64,000 nucleotides of DNA from Lysobacter_C viscosus (GTDB lineage: Bacteria; Pseudomonadota; Gammaproteobacteria; Xanthomonadales; Xanthomonadaceae). The position numbers and the translations under genes were made by a program. The notes under the pieces were generated by a model. That model was not told the DNA's origin, did not search any database, and was given only the letters and a program-made list of their open reading frames with translations. Where the stretch lies: NCBI RefSeq assembly GCF_046600715.1, contig NZ_JBJMAV010000004.1, positions 62,001-126,000 on the forward strand. The letters run 5' to 3'. Shown piece after piece: positions 1 through 7,421 of this stretch (positions are counted from its first letter, which is position 1; every line of letters starts with the position of its first letter).

Positions 1-469
1 AGCGGGTCGGGCGCACTCCGCCGACGGCGGCCTCGCTGCCCGGCCAGGACAGCGTCGCTGTCGGCAGGCCGGCGCGTTCGGCCGTGGCCCAGAGGGGCTC
101 GCCGCCCCACCAGCGCCCATCACCCACGGCGGTCCGGTCGCCGAGCTTGAATCCGCCCAGCGCGGCGTCCTGCATGGTGTTGTGGACGATGCCGTGGCGG
201 TCCGGCCTCAGGCCCGTCACCAGGGTGTAGTGGTTGGGGAACGTCAGCGAGGGATACGACGGGGCCATCCATTGGGCGCGTACGCCGCCCGCCGCCAGGG
301 CATCCAGGGTCGGGGTCATGCCGCGGCCGAGGTAGCGCGGGTGGAACCCGTCCAGCGAGACCAGCAGCACGGAGGCGGTGGGTGCCGGCGCCTGCATCCC
401 CCGGGGCGAGACGCAGGCGGACAGCAGCAGGACGATCAGGGCAGCCGAGGCGGTGGAGATCATTCGCAT
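1..469 (-). CDS. Type I phosphodiesterase/nucleotide pyrophosphatase lipoprotein (ENPP-like), 3' end outside window
   Basis: Partial gene; its C-terminus lies beyond base 1. The protein starts with a hydrophobic signal and a lipobox ending at Cys19 (LLLSAC), so it is probably an outer- or inner-membrane-anchored periplasmic lipoprotein. The ENPP alkaline-phosphatase-superfamily signature is visible: metal ligand Asp40 in VSLDGFHPRYL, then YPSLTFPNHYTLVTG with Thr76 as the expected nucleophile, followed by RPDRHGI. Family members hydrolyse phosphodiester or pyrophosphate bonds of nucleotides and related compounds; the substrate here cannot be told. A second in-frame ATG lies two codons in. Identity of the superfamily is secure, specificity is not. 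Confidence 0.88.
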   Translation of the reverse strand, partial: MRMISTASAALIVLLLSACVSPRGMQAPAPTASVLLVSLDGFHPRYLGRGMTPTLDALAAGGVRAQWMAPSYPSLTFPNHYTLVTGLRPDRHGIVHNTMQDAALGGFKLGDRTAVGDGRWWGGEPLWATAERAGLPTATLSWPGSEAAVGGVRPTR

Positions 470-691
470 GGGGCCAGTGTGCCGGACGATTGTTGCCGGA
501 TCGCGCAGTTCGCCATCTCGCACGCTGGCCGGGAAGCCGAGACCGGAGCGGACGTGTCCCGCCGGCCCGCTCCAGCAGGCTGACGGTGCCGTAAACGCGC
601 CGCTGGCGAGCGGCCCGTCGCCACCGGATCGGCGTATGGTGGGTGGGCGCAGCACTGCTGCAGTTGTGTCCCCCTACCGCGAGGTGACGCC

Positions 692-1015
692 ATGAACCAT
701 CCGACGACCAAGCGCCTGCTGGCCGCCAGCGTACTGGGAGCGGCCGCGTTCGCCGTCTCCGCCCAGCCGCCGGCCGAAAGCGAGGCGAATACCCGAATCG
801 AAGCCCACCTGCAGACCGAAGCCGAAGTGCAGGTCGATGCCGACCGCAATTGCATGCGCCATACGGGGACGCGTATCCATACCCGTACGACGCGCGAGAA
901 GGGGCGCGATTGCGTAATGGCCAATGGACGTGTCTACAGCCGCAGTGACCTTGAGCGCACCGGCTCGGTGGACATGGCCGACGCGTTGCGCCGGCTGGAC
1001 ACCTCCATCTACTGA
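692..1015 (+). CDS. Small secreted hypothetical protein (107 aa)
   Basis: Unrecognised. An N-terminal Sec signal peptide is evident (basic start, then LLAASVLGAAAFAVSA, likely cut after SAQ at about residue 25). The mature part is hydrophilic, has two Cys (in RNCMRH and GRDCVM, possibly a disulfide) and ends with a short conserved-looking segment about a residue 'RSDLERTG.. MADALRRLD'. The start is supported by GAGGTGA eight bases upstream. It stands alone between a divergent phosphodiesterase gene and hutU. Periplasmic location is inferred; no function can be proposed. Confidence 0.7.
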   Translation: MNHPTTKRLLAASVLGAAAFAVSAQPPAESEANTRIEAHLQTEAEVQVDADRNCMRHTGTRIHTRTTREKGRDCVMANGRVYSRSDLERTGSVDMADALRRLDTSIY

Positions 1016-1131
1016 CGGACTGCGCCCCGCGCAGCGACCTGACGCCCGGCGCCGCCGGGCGTCGTCGTTTCCGGCCCCCGCGCCACCCCTGCGATAATCC
1101 GGCACTTCGCTTCCGCCGCAGGGCCTGCCCG

Positions 1132-2796
1132 ATGTCCACCCGCCACGACCCCTCCCGCACCGTCCGCGCCCCGCGTGGCAACGAGCTGAACTGCCGGTCC
1201 TGGCTGACCGAAGCCCCGTTCCGCATGTTGCAGAACAACCTCGACCCGGACGTGGCCGAGCGCCCGGAGGACCTGGTGGTCTATGGCGGCATCGGCCGTG
1301 CCGCGCGCGACTGGGAGAGCTTTGATGCGATCCTGGCGACGCTGAAGACGCTGGGTGACGACGAGACCCTGTTGGTGCAGTCGGGCAAGCCGGTCGGCGT
1401 GCTGCCGACCCACGCAGACGCGCCGCGCGTGCTGATCGCCAACTCCAACCTGGTGCCCGCCTGGGCGACCTGGGAGCACTTCCACGAGCTCGATCGCAAG
1501 GGCCTGATGATGTACGGCCAGATGACCGCGGGCAGCTGGATCTACATCGGCAGCCAGGGCATCGTCCAGGGGACGTACGAGACGTTCGTGGAGATGGGGC
1601 GCCAGCACCATGGAGGCAGCCTCCGGGGCAAGTGGATCCTCACCGCCGGCCTGGGCGGGATGGGCGGTGCGCAGCCGCTGGCAGCGTCCCTCGCCGGCGC
1701 CTGCAGCCTCAACATCGAGTGCCAGCAGAGCCGGATCGATTTCCGCCTCAAGACCCGCTACGTCGACGAGCAGGCGACCGACCTGGATGACGCGCTCGCC
1801 CGCATTGATGCCTATACACGCGCCGGCGAGGCCAAGTCGATCGCACTGCTGGGCAACGCCGCCGAAGTGCTCCCGGAGCTGGTGCGACGCGGCGTCCGGC
1901 CCGATGCCGTCACCGACCAGACCAGCGCCCACGACCCCGTGCACGGCTACCTGCCGGCGGGTTGGACGGTCGAGCAGTGGCTGGCCGGGCAACAGGCCGA
2001 GCCCGAGCGCGTGCGCGACGCGGCCAAGGCCTCGATGCGCGTCCACGTGGAGGCGATGCTTGAATTCCAACGCCAGGGCATCCCGACCTTCGACTACGGC
2101 AACAACATCCGCCAGATGGCCAAGGACGAAGGCTGCACGGCCGCGTTCGACTTCCCCGGATTCGTGCCCGCCTACGTTCGCCCGTTGTTCTGCCGCGGCA
2201 TCGGCCCGTTCCGCTGGGTCGCGTTGTCGGGCGACCCCGAGGACATCTACAGGACCGATGCCAAGGTCAAGGAGTTGATCCCCGACGACGCCGCGCTACA
2301 CAACTGGCTGGACCTGGCGCGGGAGCGCATCGAGTTCCAGGGCCTCCCGGCGCGCATTTGCTGGGTAGGCCTGGGGCTGCGCGACAAGCTCGGACTCGCG
2401 TTCAACGAGATGGTCCGCAACGGCGAGCTCAAGGCGCCGGTGGTGATCGGCCGTGACCACCTGGATTCGGGCAGCGTCGCCAGCCCCAATCGCGAGACCG
2501 AAGCCATGCTGGACGGCAGCGATGCGGTCAGCGACTGGCCGTTGCTCAACGCCATGCTCAACGTCGCCGGTGGCGCGACCTGGGTCAGCCTGCACCACGG
2601 CGGTGGCGTTGGCATGGGTTACAGCCAGCACAGCGGCGTGGTGATCGTCTGCGATGGCAGCGAAGAGGCCGACAGGCGCATCGCCCGCGTGCTCTGGAAC
2701 GATCCGGCAACCGGGGTGCTGCGGCATGCCGACGCCGGCTACGACATCGCGACCCGGTGCGCGGACGATCAGGGGCTGAAACGACCGATGGCGTAG
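1132..2796 (+). CDS. hutU: Urocanate hydratase
   Basis: Second step of histidine degradation: converts urocanate to 4-imidazolone-5-propionate with a tightly bound NAD+, in the cytosol. The 554-residue length is that of the family (about 555). Highly conserved stretches are seen in order: NNLDPDVAERPEDLVVYGGIG near the N-terminus, LVQSGKPVGVL and NSNLVPAWATWE, MTAGSWIYIGSQGIVQGTYET, a Rossmann-type GLGGMGGAQP, and SLHHGGGVGMGYSQHSG near the C-terminus. No other hut gene adjoins it; hutG lies about 50 kb to the right in the same window. Identification is essentially certain. Confidence 0.98.
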   Translation: MSTRHDPSRTVRAPRGNELNCRSWLTEAPFRMLQNNLDPDVAERPEDLVVYGGIGRAARDWESFDAILATLKTLGDDETLLVQSGKPVGVLPTHADAPRVLIANSNLVPAWATWEHFHELDRKGLMMYGQMTAGSWIYIGSQGIVQGTYETFVEMGRQHHGGSLRGKWILTAGLGGMGGAQPLAASLAGACSLNIECQQSRIDFRLKTRYVDEQATDLDDALARIDAYTRAGEAKSIALLGNAAEVLPELVRRGVRPDAVTDQTSAHDPVHGYLPAGWTVEQWLAGQQAEPERVRDAAKASMRVHVEAMLEFQRQGIPTFDYGNNIRQMAKDEGCTAAFDFPGFVPAYVRPLFCRGIGPFRWVALSGDPEDIYRTDAKVKELIPDDAALHNWLDLARERIEFQGLPARICWVGLGLRDKLGLAFNEMVRNGELKAPVVIGRDHLDSGSVASPNRETEAMLDGSDAVSDWPLLNAMLNVAGGATWVSLHHGGGVGMGYSQHSGVVIVCDGSEEADRRIARVLWNDPATGVLRHADAGYDIATRCADDQGLKRPMA

Positions 2797-2959
2797 CCGC
2801 CACCGACCCGGCGCGGACCGTCTGTCGCAAGGGGTGGGGGCGGGTGGTCTGGATTCCCCGGGTTGGCTGCAGTGGGTCGCTCCGGAATCCTCGTGTGTGG
2901 CGGGGTCGCTGTTGACTCCTGCTTAATGCCGCCCGCGATTCAATGGCCGACAGTCCAGC

Positions 2960-3358
2960 ATGGAGTCCGCCATGGTCACCGAACTGCCTGCACCGCCCCA
3001 CGTCGTAGCGTTCCGAGTCGAGGGCAAGCTGACCGAGGACGGCTATGACGCCGTCGTGGCGGCGCTCGAGGCGCGGCTGGCCAGCCAGGAGCGCATTGCG
3101 GTGTTCTTCGACATGCGGGGCATGAGCGGGATGACGCCCGCCGCGTTCGGCAAGGACGTGGCGTACTCGGTACGCAAGCTGCGCGAGCTGCACCGGTTCG
3201 CGCGCGGCGCGGTGGTCACCGACAGCGACTGGCTGACCGGGCTGGTGCGGTTCGGGTCGGCGTTCTTCCCGCGCATCGACCTGCGCGTGTTCCCGGGTGC
3301 CGAACACGCCCCGGCGCTGGACTGGGCATCGACGCCCCTGCCGGACGCGGGTGGCTGA
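2960..3358 (+). CDS. SpoIIAA-like (STAS-type) protein, 132 aa
   Basis: The sequence fits the SpoIIAA-like family (COG-type 'STAS/SpoIIAA-like'): an N-terminal strand VVAFRVEGKLTEDGYD, a helix rich in Ala/Leu, the strand RIAVFFDMRGMSG, and a C-terminal ARGAVVTDSDW ... FFPRIDLRVFPG segment. Family members resemble anti-sigma-factor antagonists but often act outside sigma regulation; function is not known. An ATG four codons in (MVTELPAP) is an equally plausible start since neither has a clear ribosome site. No anti-sigma partner is adjacent. A strong palindrome lies 50 bases downstream. Confidence 0.82.
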   Translation: MESAMVTELPAPPHVVAFRVEGKLTEDGYDAVVAALEARLASQERIAVFFDMRGMSGMTPAAFGKDVAYSVRKLRELHRFARGAVVTDSDWLTGLVRFGSAFFPRIDLRVFPGAEHAPALDWASTPLPDAGG

Positions 3359-3409
3359 GCCCGTTCCGACGGGTCCACGGGTTTGCGCGCCAGGCGGCGC
3401 AAGACCCAT

Positions 3410-3442
3410 ATGCGTGCGGCGCCCCCTGGGCGCCGCACGCAT
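3410..3442. terminator. Strong hairpin between convergent genes
   Basis: A perfect 14-bp inverted repeat, arms 3410-3423 and 3429-3442 (ATGCGTGCGGCGCC and its complement), loop of five. It sits between the convergent SpoIIAA-like and Ser/Ala-rich genes, as a bidirectional terminator would, but neither side has a T-tract, so termination is only inferred. Confidence 0.4.
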
Positions 3443-3520
3443 GACTGGTTGGCCACACGCGTTCCAACCGGGCCTCTGAGGGCAAGGGCGCCCCGACGGG
3501 ACACCGCGGGCACTTAGTGG

Positions 3521-3775
3521 TTACTTGTTCCCGGACGACGGCGTCTGCGCAAGGGCGCTGCCCGCGGCGGACTTGGACGTGTCAGAGGTCCGGCCATCGC
3601 GCAACACCTTGGAGGCGGCACTGGCGGCCTCCGCCGACGTGGCCTTGCCCGGTGCCTTGTGCTGGGCCAGCGCGCTGGCTGCCGCGGACTTGGACGCATC
3701 ACCGGTTGCGTCGCTGGACAGGGTTTCCGACGCGCTGCTGGCGGCGGATCTGGATGTCTGCTCGTTCTTGGTCAT
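3521..3775 (-). CDS. Ser/Ala/Lys-rich small protein with internal repeat (84 aa)
   Basis: Low-complexity hydrophilic protein of unknown function. Two near-identical units are visible, DASKSAAASALAQ (residues 26-38) and DTSKSAAGSALAQ (65-77), separated by a third degenerate copy (ATSAEAASAASKVLRD). There is no signal peptide and no Cys. The start at MTKNEQ is chosen because an AAGGAGA ribosome site stands just upstream; a longer frame extends another 58 codons but lacks one. The composition recalls short stress-associated or DNA-associated repeat proteins, but that is only a resemblance. Confidence 0.65.
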   Translation of the reverse strand: MTKNEQTSRSAASSASETLSSDATGDASKSAAASALAQHKAPGKATSAEAASAASKVLRDGRTSDTSKSAAGSALAQTPSSGNK

Positions 3776-3902
3776 CGGATGATCTCCTTGCTGGGTCCGG
3801 CGCAGGTCACGCGCCGGAATGGAGCGCAACACGTGCGCGGAAGGGACGGCTGCGCCGCCCTGCACAGTGCGAACGGCAGTTCCCGCGTGGTGCGGGTGCC
3901 AC

Positions 3903-4568
3903 TCACTCCTGTCGATTGCCATCGACGTTGGCGCCTGGCGCCCGTTCACCGCGTACCACGCGGTAGTCGATCGGCTTGTACTGGAAGTTGTTGGATTGGC
4001 CGGCCGAGCACGCTGTCATCGCCACCACCAGTGGCATGCGCGCGCGCAGGCGGATCAGGTCGCCGGCGCGGCTCTTGGGGGGCAACACCTCGATACGGCC
4101 GGTATCGCCGTCCACCGAGACGTTCATGAACACGTTGAATGCAATCGGCACGCGATCGACCCCGATGCCATAGGGCGCCAGAGCCAGAGCGAGGTTGCCC
4201 TCGCATCCCGGCCGGTTCCCGGTCTCACCGTAGATGATCGAGAAGGTGTCCTTGGAGCAGGGCGTGAGGGTGAAGTCGTGACGGCCGCAGGTGTCCTGGA
4301 CGATGTCGAACATCGGGCGGCTGCGGTTGGAGTAGAGCAGGTCGCCGGTGCTCAGCCAGAGCTTGGAGGCGTAGTCGATCGAACGTCCCGACGACAGGTA
4401 CTCGTCCAGGTCATCACGGTTGAAGGCCACCAGGTCGCTCACCTGCTGACCCTGCGGGTCGATGACCAGCAGCTCGTCGCCTGCATCCAGTTCGACCGCG
4501 TGGGCCGAACACGGGGGAATACGAATGCAGTCCCGATCACTGCGGCCAGTCGCGTCGCCGTCAGTCAC
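3903..4568 (-). CDS. DUF1989 / urea-carboxylase-associated family protein (carboxyguanidine deiminase-like)
   Basis: Single-domain DUF1989 protein (221 aa). Conserved family features are visible: GRHDFTLTPCS (His97, Cys104), RPGCEGNLALAL (Cys122), NVFMNVSVD, then LPPKSRAGDLIRLRARMPLVV and TACSAG (Cys187). Characterised members are subunits of carboxyguanidine deiminase (CgdA/CgdB) in guanidine breakdown; others are of unknown substrate. It starts with GTG, and GTGACTGA overlaps the stop of the upstream GntA-like gene, so the two are translationally coupled. No urea/guanidine carboxylase or second DUF1989 gene is present here, so its substrate is probably a different guanidino compound, perhaps the product of the coupled enzyme (inference). 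Confidence 0.88.
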   Translation of the reverse strand: MTDGDATGRSDRDCIRIPPCSAHAVELDAGDELLVIDPQGQQVSDLVAFNRDDLDEYLSSGRSIDYASKLWLSTGDLLYSNRSRPMFDIVQDTCGRHDFTLTPCSKDTFSIIYGETGNRPGCEGNLALALAPYGIGVDRVPIAFNVFMNVSVDGDTGRIEVLPPKSRAGDLIRLRARMPLVVAMTACSAGQSNNFQYKPIDYRVVRGERAPGANVDGNRQE

Positions 4569-5310
4569 GCGGGCCTCCCGGGTTGCGGGATGCGTTGACG
4601 GGGTTGAAGGGGCACTTCCAGTCGGCTTCGACCTCGCGCCCGCTGTATTGCCGGGTCTCGGCCTCCACGCCGAAGTCGGCCAGGTTGGGGTTGATCGAAC
4701 CCTGCAGGTCGAGGTCGCGGGCACGCGTGGCCTTCTGCATCTTGGCGTAGCGTCCGTCCTCGCGCAGGCGGTCGAACTGGACGTGGGAGTTGAACACCAT
4801 CACCGGCCAGTCGAAGCGTCGTGCAACGCGCGATGCACCCGGATGCAGGCCGATCACGAAGAACGGGTGGCCCGCCAGGCTGAGGCTGAACTGCGGACTG
4901 TCGGGGTCGCGGCTGACGCCGTCCGCCCACGCGTGGCCCCGACGAACGTCGAGCAGGTGCAGGCGCTGCAGCTGCGACCACAGCAGCGCCTCGAACCGGG
5001 CCTCATCGGTGTCGGTCGGGCCGTCGAAGATCGCGACGAACGAATGCACCACCCTGGAGTCGGCCGGCTGTGCAGCCAGGCGCCGGGAAAACTTCGCAAG
5101 CCCATCCAGCAGCGGGGCATCGTTGCTGCGTTGTCCGAGCGGTGCCAATTGGATCGTGCGGATCGCGTCCTGCGCAAGCGCGGCCTTGGAGCCGACACAG
5201 GGGAACTCGGGGCTCTCGACATGGCGGATGAAGGCTTCACCAGGATCAGTGCCCTCGGGTGGGGTTTCGATCCGGTCGGGGGAGGGGACGTGGGCGAGCG
5301 GTGGTGACAT
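4561..5310 (-). CDS. GntA/YqcI/YcgG-family haem-dependent guanidino N-hydroxylase homologue
   Basis: 249 residues, family PF08892 (YqcI/YcgG). Landmarks: EFPCVGSKAA (residues 35-44), HSFVAIF, LAGHPFFVIGLHPGASRVARRF (146-166), and the C-terminal NPNLADFGVEAETRQYSGRE ... WKCPF. Characterised relatives are haem enzymes that N-hydroxylate guanidino groups: DcsA makes N-hydroxy-arginine in D-cycloserine synthesis, and GntA works in guanitoxin synthesis. Haem binding here is inferred from family. The gene is the first of a two-gene unit with a DUF1989 protein, with which it overlaps by eight bases. The start MSPPLAHV precedes the conserved region by about 35 residues; no strong ribosome site. Substrate unknown. 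Confidence 0.85.
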   Translation of the reverse strand: MSPPLAHVPSPDRIETPPEGTDPGEAFIRHVESPEFPCVGSKAALAQDAIRTIQLAPLGQRSNDAPLLDGLAKFSRRLAAQPADSRVVHSFVAIFDGPTDTDEARFEALLWSQLQRLHLLDVRRGHAWADGVSRDPDSPQFSLSLAGHPFFVIGLHPGASRVARRFDWPVMVFNSHVQFDRLREDGRYAKMQKATRARDLDLQGSINPNLADFGVEAETRQYSGREVEADWKCPFNPVNASRNPGGPRD

Positions 5311-5438
5311 GCCTCGGGCCTTGCACGGGGTGCTGCAGTAGGCATTCCAGACTAGGCACGCATGCGTGGGCATACCGTGCAGCCAGGGGCCAAAAGGGTG
5401 AATTGGCTGAACCTGCGCTGTGCGCGACACTGCCGCGC

Positions 5439-5876
5439 ATGGCTGCCTCCTCCTCTTTCGAGCTTGGTCGCTTCGTCGATGCCCAGCGCGCTGCCTACGC
5501 CACGGCGCTGGCCGAGTTGCGCAGTGGGCACAAGCGCTCGCACTGGGTGTGGTTCGTCTTTCCGCAGTTGCAGGGCCTTGGCCACAGCGCCATGGCGCGT
5601 CGCTATGCGCTCGCGGGCGTGGAGGAGGCACGCGCCTACTGGGCGCACCCGTTGCTGGGCCTGCGCTTGCGCGAGTGCTGCCAGGCCGTATTGGAATCGG
5701 AGCAATCGGTGCGGTCGATATTGGGTCAACCCGATGACCTGAAACTGCGTTCTTGCATGACGCTGTTCGGCATAGCCACCAACGACGGTCCCTTCCAGCA
5801 GGTACTGGATGAGCGGTTCGAAGGGCGCGCGGATCCACTCACCCTGCAGCTGCTGCAGGGGTCCGCCGCCGACTGA
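5439..5876 (+). CDS. DUF1810 family protein (145 aa)
   Basis: Full-length DUF1810 protein: F.LGRFVDAQ at the start, then HWVWFVFPQLQGLGHSAMARRYAL, ARAYWAHPLLGLRLREC, and the C-terminal DDLKLRSCMTLFGIA ... FQQVLDERFEGRADPLTLQLL. This is a widespread small alpha-helical cytosolic family (calpastatin-like in older naming) of unknown biochemical role. It is divergent from the GntA-like gene with about 130 bases between starts. The start at MAASSSFELG is chosen because homology begins there. Confidence 0.9.
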   Translation: MAASSSFELGRFVDAQRAAYATALAELRSGHKRSHWVWFVFPQLQGLGHSAMARRYALAGVEEARAYWAHPLLGLRLRECCQAVLESEQSVRSILGQPDDLKLRSCMTLFGIATNDGPFQQVLDERFEGRADPLTLQLLQGSAAD

Positions 5877-5905
5877 CCTTCATCCCGCGCCGTGCGTGCC
5901 GATCC

Positions 5906-6325
5906 TCAGGGAATGTCACCGCTGGGGTCGAAGGCATCCAGGATGGGGCACGGGCGGCCATCGGCCACGCCGCCGCAGCGGCCCGCCAGCCGCGAAAGTG
6001 CATCGCGTGCGGCCTGCAACTCGGCCAGCTTGCAGTCCAGTGCCGCGATCCGTTCCGTCGCCAGTTGATGCACCCGCTGCCGGTCGTGGGTGGCGTCAAG
6101 CGCGAGCAATTCGCCAATCTGCTCCAGGGTGAAGCCGGCGGCCTGGCCGGCGCGGATGAAGCGCAGGCGACGCAGGTCCTCGGCGCCGTACCGCCTGATG
6201 CCGGGTGCGTGGGTCGCGCCGCCGCGTGACGGGACCGGCAGCAGGCTGCGTCGCTGGTAGTAGCGGACCGTTTCCACGCCAACGCCGGCGGCGCGCGCGA
6301 AAGCCGAGATCGAGAGGTCGCTCAT
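5906..6325 (-). CDS. MerR-family transcriptional regulator
   Basis: 139 residues. N-terminal winged helix ISAFARAAGVGVETVRYYQRRSLLPVP, then GIRRYGAEDLRRLRFIRAGQAAGFTLEQIGELLAL, dimerisation helix, and a C-terminal metal loop RCGGVADGRPCPILDAF. Cys117 and Cys126 match by position the two loop Cys of mercury-type MerR, but the residue equivalent to Cys82 is Asp, and there is an extra Cys98 in the helix. So it is unlikely to be an ordinary Hg(II) sensor; another metal, thiol or redox signal is possible. It is divergent from the glutaredoxin-MauE gene and a palindromic operator with a 20-bp promoter spacer lies between them. Confidence 0.92.
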   Translation of the reverse strand: MSDLSISAFARAAGVGVETVRYYQRRSLLPVPSRGGATHAPGIRRYGAEDLRRLRFIRAGQAAGFTLEQIGELLALDATHDRQRVHQLATERIAALDCKLAELQAARDALSRLAGRCGGVADGRPCPILDAFDPSGDIP

Positions 6326-6341
6326 GACTGCAGGCTCATGC

Positions 6342-6373
6342 TTGACTCCGTACCGTGGTACGGAAGGTACACA
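6342..6373 (+). promoter_or_regulatory. MerR-type promoter/operator
   Basis: -35 TTGACT (6342-6347) and -10 TACACA (6368-6373) separated by 20 bp instead of 17, the distortion that MerR-family activators correct. Between them lies a perfect dyad, TCCGTACC-GT-GGTACGGA (6347-6364). It faces the glutaredoxin-MauE gene, whose start is at 6411, and would also let the regulator control its own divergent gene. Confidence 0.85.
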
Positions 6374-6410
6374 GGTTCCTGCCCAGCAGCGCACAACCCA
6401 GGATCGCCCC

Positions 6411-7205
6411 ATGAACACATCCCAACACGACACTCCAACCACCCCAACCGCCACCCCCGCCGCCACCGTCGGGAAGAGTGCGACGGTCCACCGCATGGTG
6501 ACCGGCGAGCACGTGTGCCCTTACGGCATCAAGGCGGTCGACCTGCTCAAGCGTAAGGGTTACCAGGTCGACGACCGCCACCTCGCCACGCGGGCCCAGA
6601 CCGATGCCTTCAAGGCCGAGCACGGCGTCGCCACCACGCCGCAGGTGTTCATCGACGGTCAGCGCATCGGCGGCTACGACGACCTGCGGCGGCACTTCGG
6701 GATGAAGGTCCGCGACCCCAAGGCCACCAGCTACCGGCCGGTGGTGGCACTGTTCGCGATGACCGCGCTGATGGCACTGGCAGTCAGCCAGCTGGTGGCG
6801 GGCACACCCGTCACGCCGCGTGCCATCGAGTGGTTCATCGCCATCAGCATGTGCGCGCTGGCGCTGCTCAAACTGCAGGACGTCGAGTCGTTCTCCAGCA
6901 TGTTCCTGGGCTACGACCTGCTGGCCAAGCGCTGGGTGCCGTACTCCTACATCTACCCGTTCGCCGAAGGCGCGGCCGGCGTGCTGATGCTGGCCGGCGT
7001 GCTGACGTGGCTGTCGGCGCCCGTGGCGCTGTTCATCGGCACCATTGGGGCGGTGTCGGTGTTCAAGGCGGTGTACGTGGACAAGCGCGACATCAAGTGC
7101 GCCTGTGTCGGCGGCAGCAGCCGCGTGCCGCTGGGCTTCGTGTCGTTGACCGAGAACCTGATGATGGTCGGCATGGCGGTGTGGATGCTGGCCGCCCACC
7201 TGTAG
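6411..7205 (+). CDS. Glutaredoxin-MauE/DoxX fusion membrane protein
   Basis: 264 residues in two parts. Residues 25-100 are a glutaredoxin domain with CPYG (Cys36) and the TTPQVFIDGQRIGGYDDL glutathione-site segment. Residues 110-262 form a four-TM MauE/DoxX-like domain (segments near 110-130, 138-155, 183-222, 243-262) with a conserved CAC pair (Cys230, Cys232) at a membrane edge. The fusion suggests thiol transfer between cytosolic glutathione and a membrane redox partner (inference). The start is set by the AGGATCG site upstream. Expression should be switched by the divergent MerR regulator through the operator at 6342-6373. The physiological inducer is unknown. Confidence 0.87.
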   Translation: MNTSQHDTPTTPTATPAATVGKSATVHRMVTGEHVCPYGIKAVDLLKRKGYQVDDRHLATRAQTDAFKAEHGVATTPQVFIDGQRIGGYDDLRRHFGMKVRDPKATSYRPVVALFAMTALMALAVSQLVAGTPVTPRAIEWFIAISMCALALLKLQDVESFSSMFLGYDLLAKRWVPYSYIYPFAEGAAGVLMLAGVLTWLSAPVALFIGTIGAVSVFKAVYVDKRDIKCACVGGSSRVPLGFVSLTENLMMVGMAVWMLAAHL

Positions 7206-7229
7206 TGAGCCCGGACTGCCCATCGGCCG

Positions 7230-7249
7230 CACCGCACCGCACCGCACCG
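7230..7249. repeat. Short tandem repeat (CACCG)x4
   Basis: Four exact CACCG units in the gap between the convergent glutaredoxin-MauE and TerC genes. Non-coding; no terminator with a T-tract was seen in this 216-base gap. Confidence 0.7.
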
Positions 7250-7421
7250 CGCCACGGCAGCACCCACGTGCCAGGCGCGCGCCAGCGCGCTGCGTCTCGT
7301 CGCGCTTGCAGCGCCCCGTCCCGGATGCGGGCTTGGCCTCACCCGGGGGGCGCTCCACCTACCTGACCATGTCCTGGGGCGACTCCCCAAAAAATGCATA
7401 TCGGCCGATCAAGCCCTTCTC

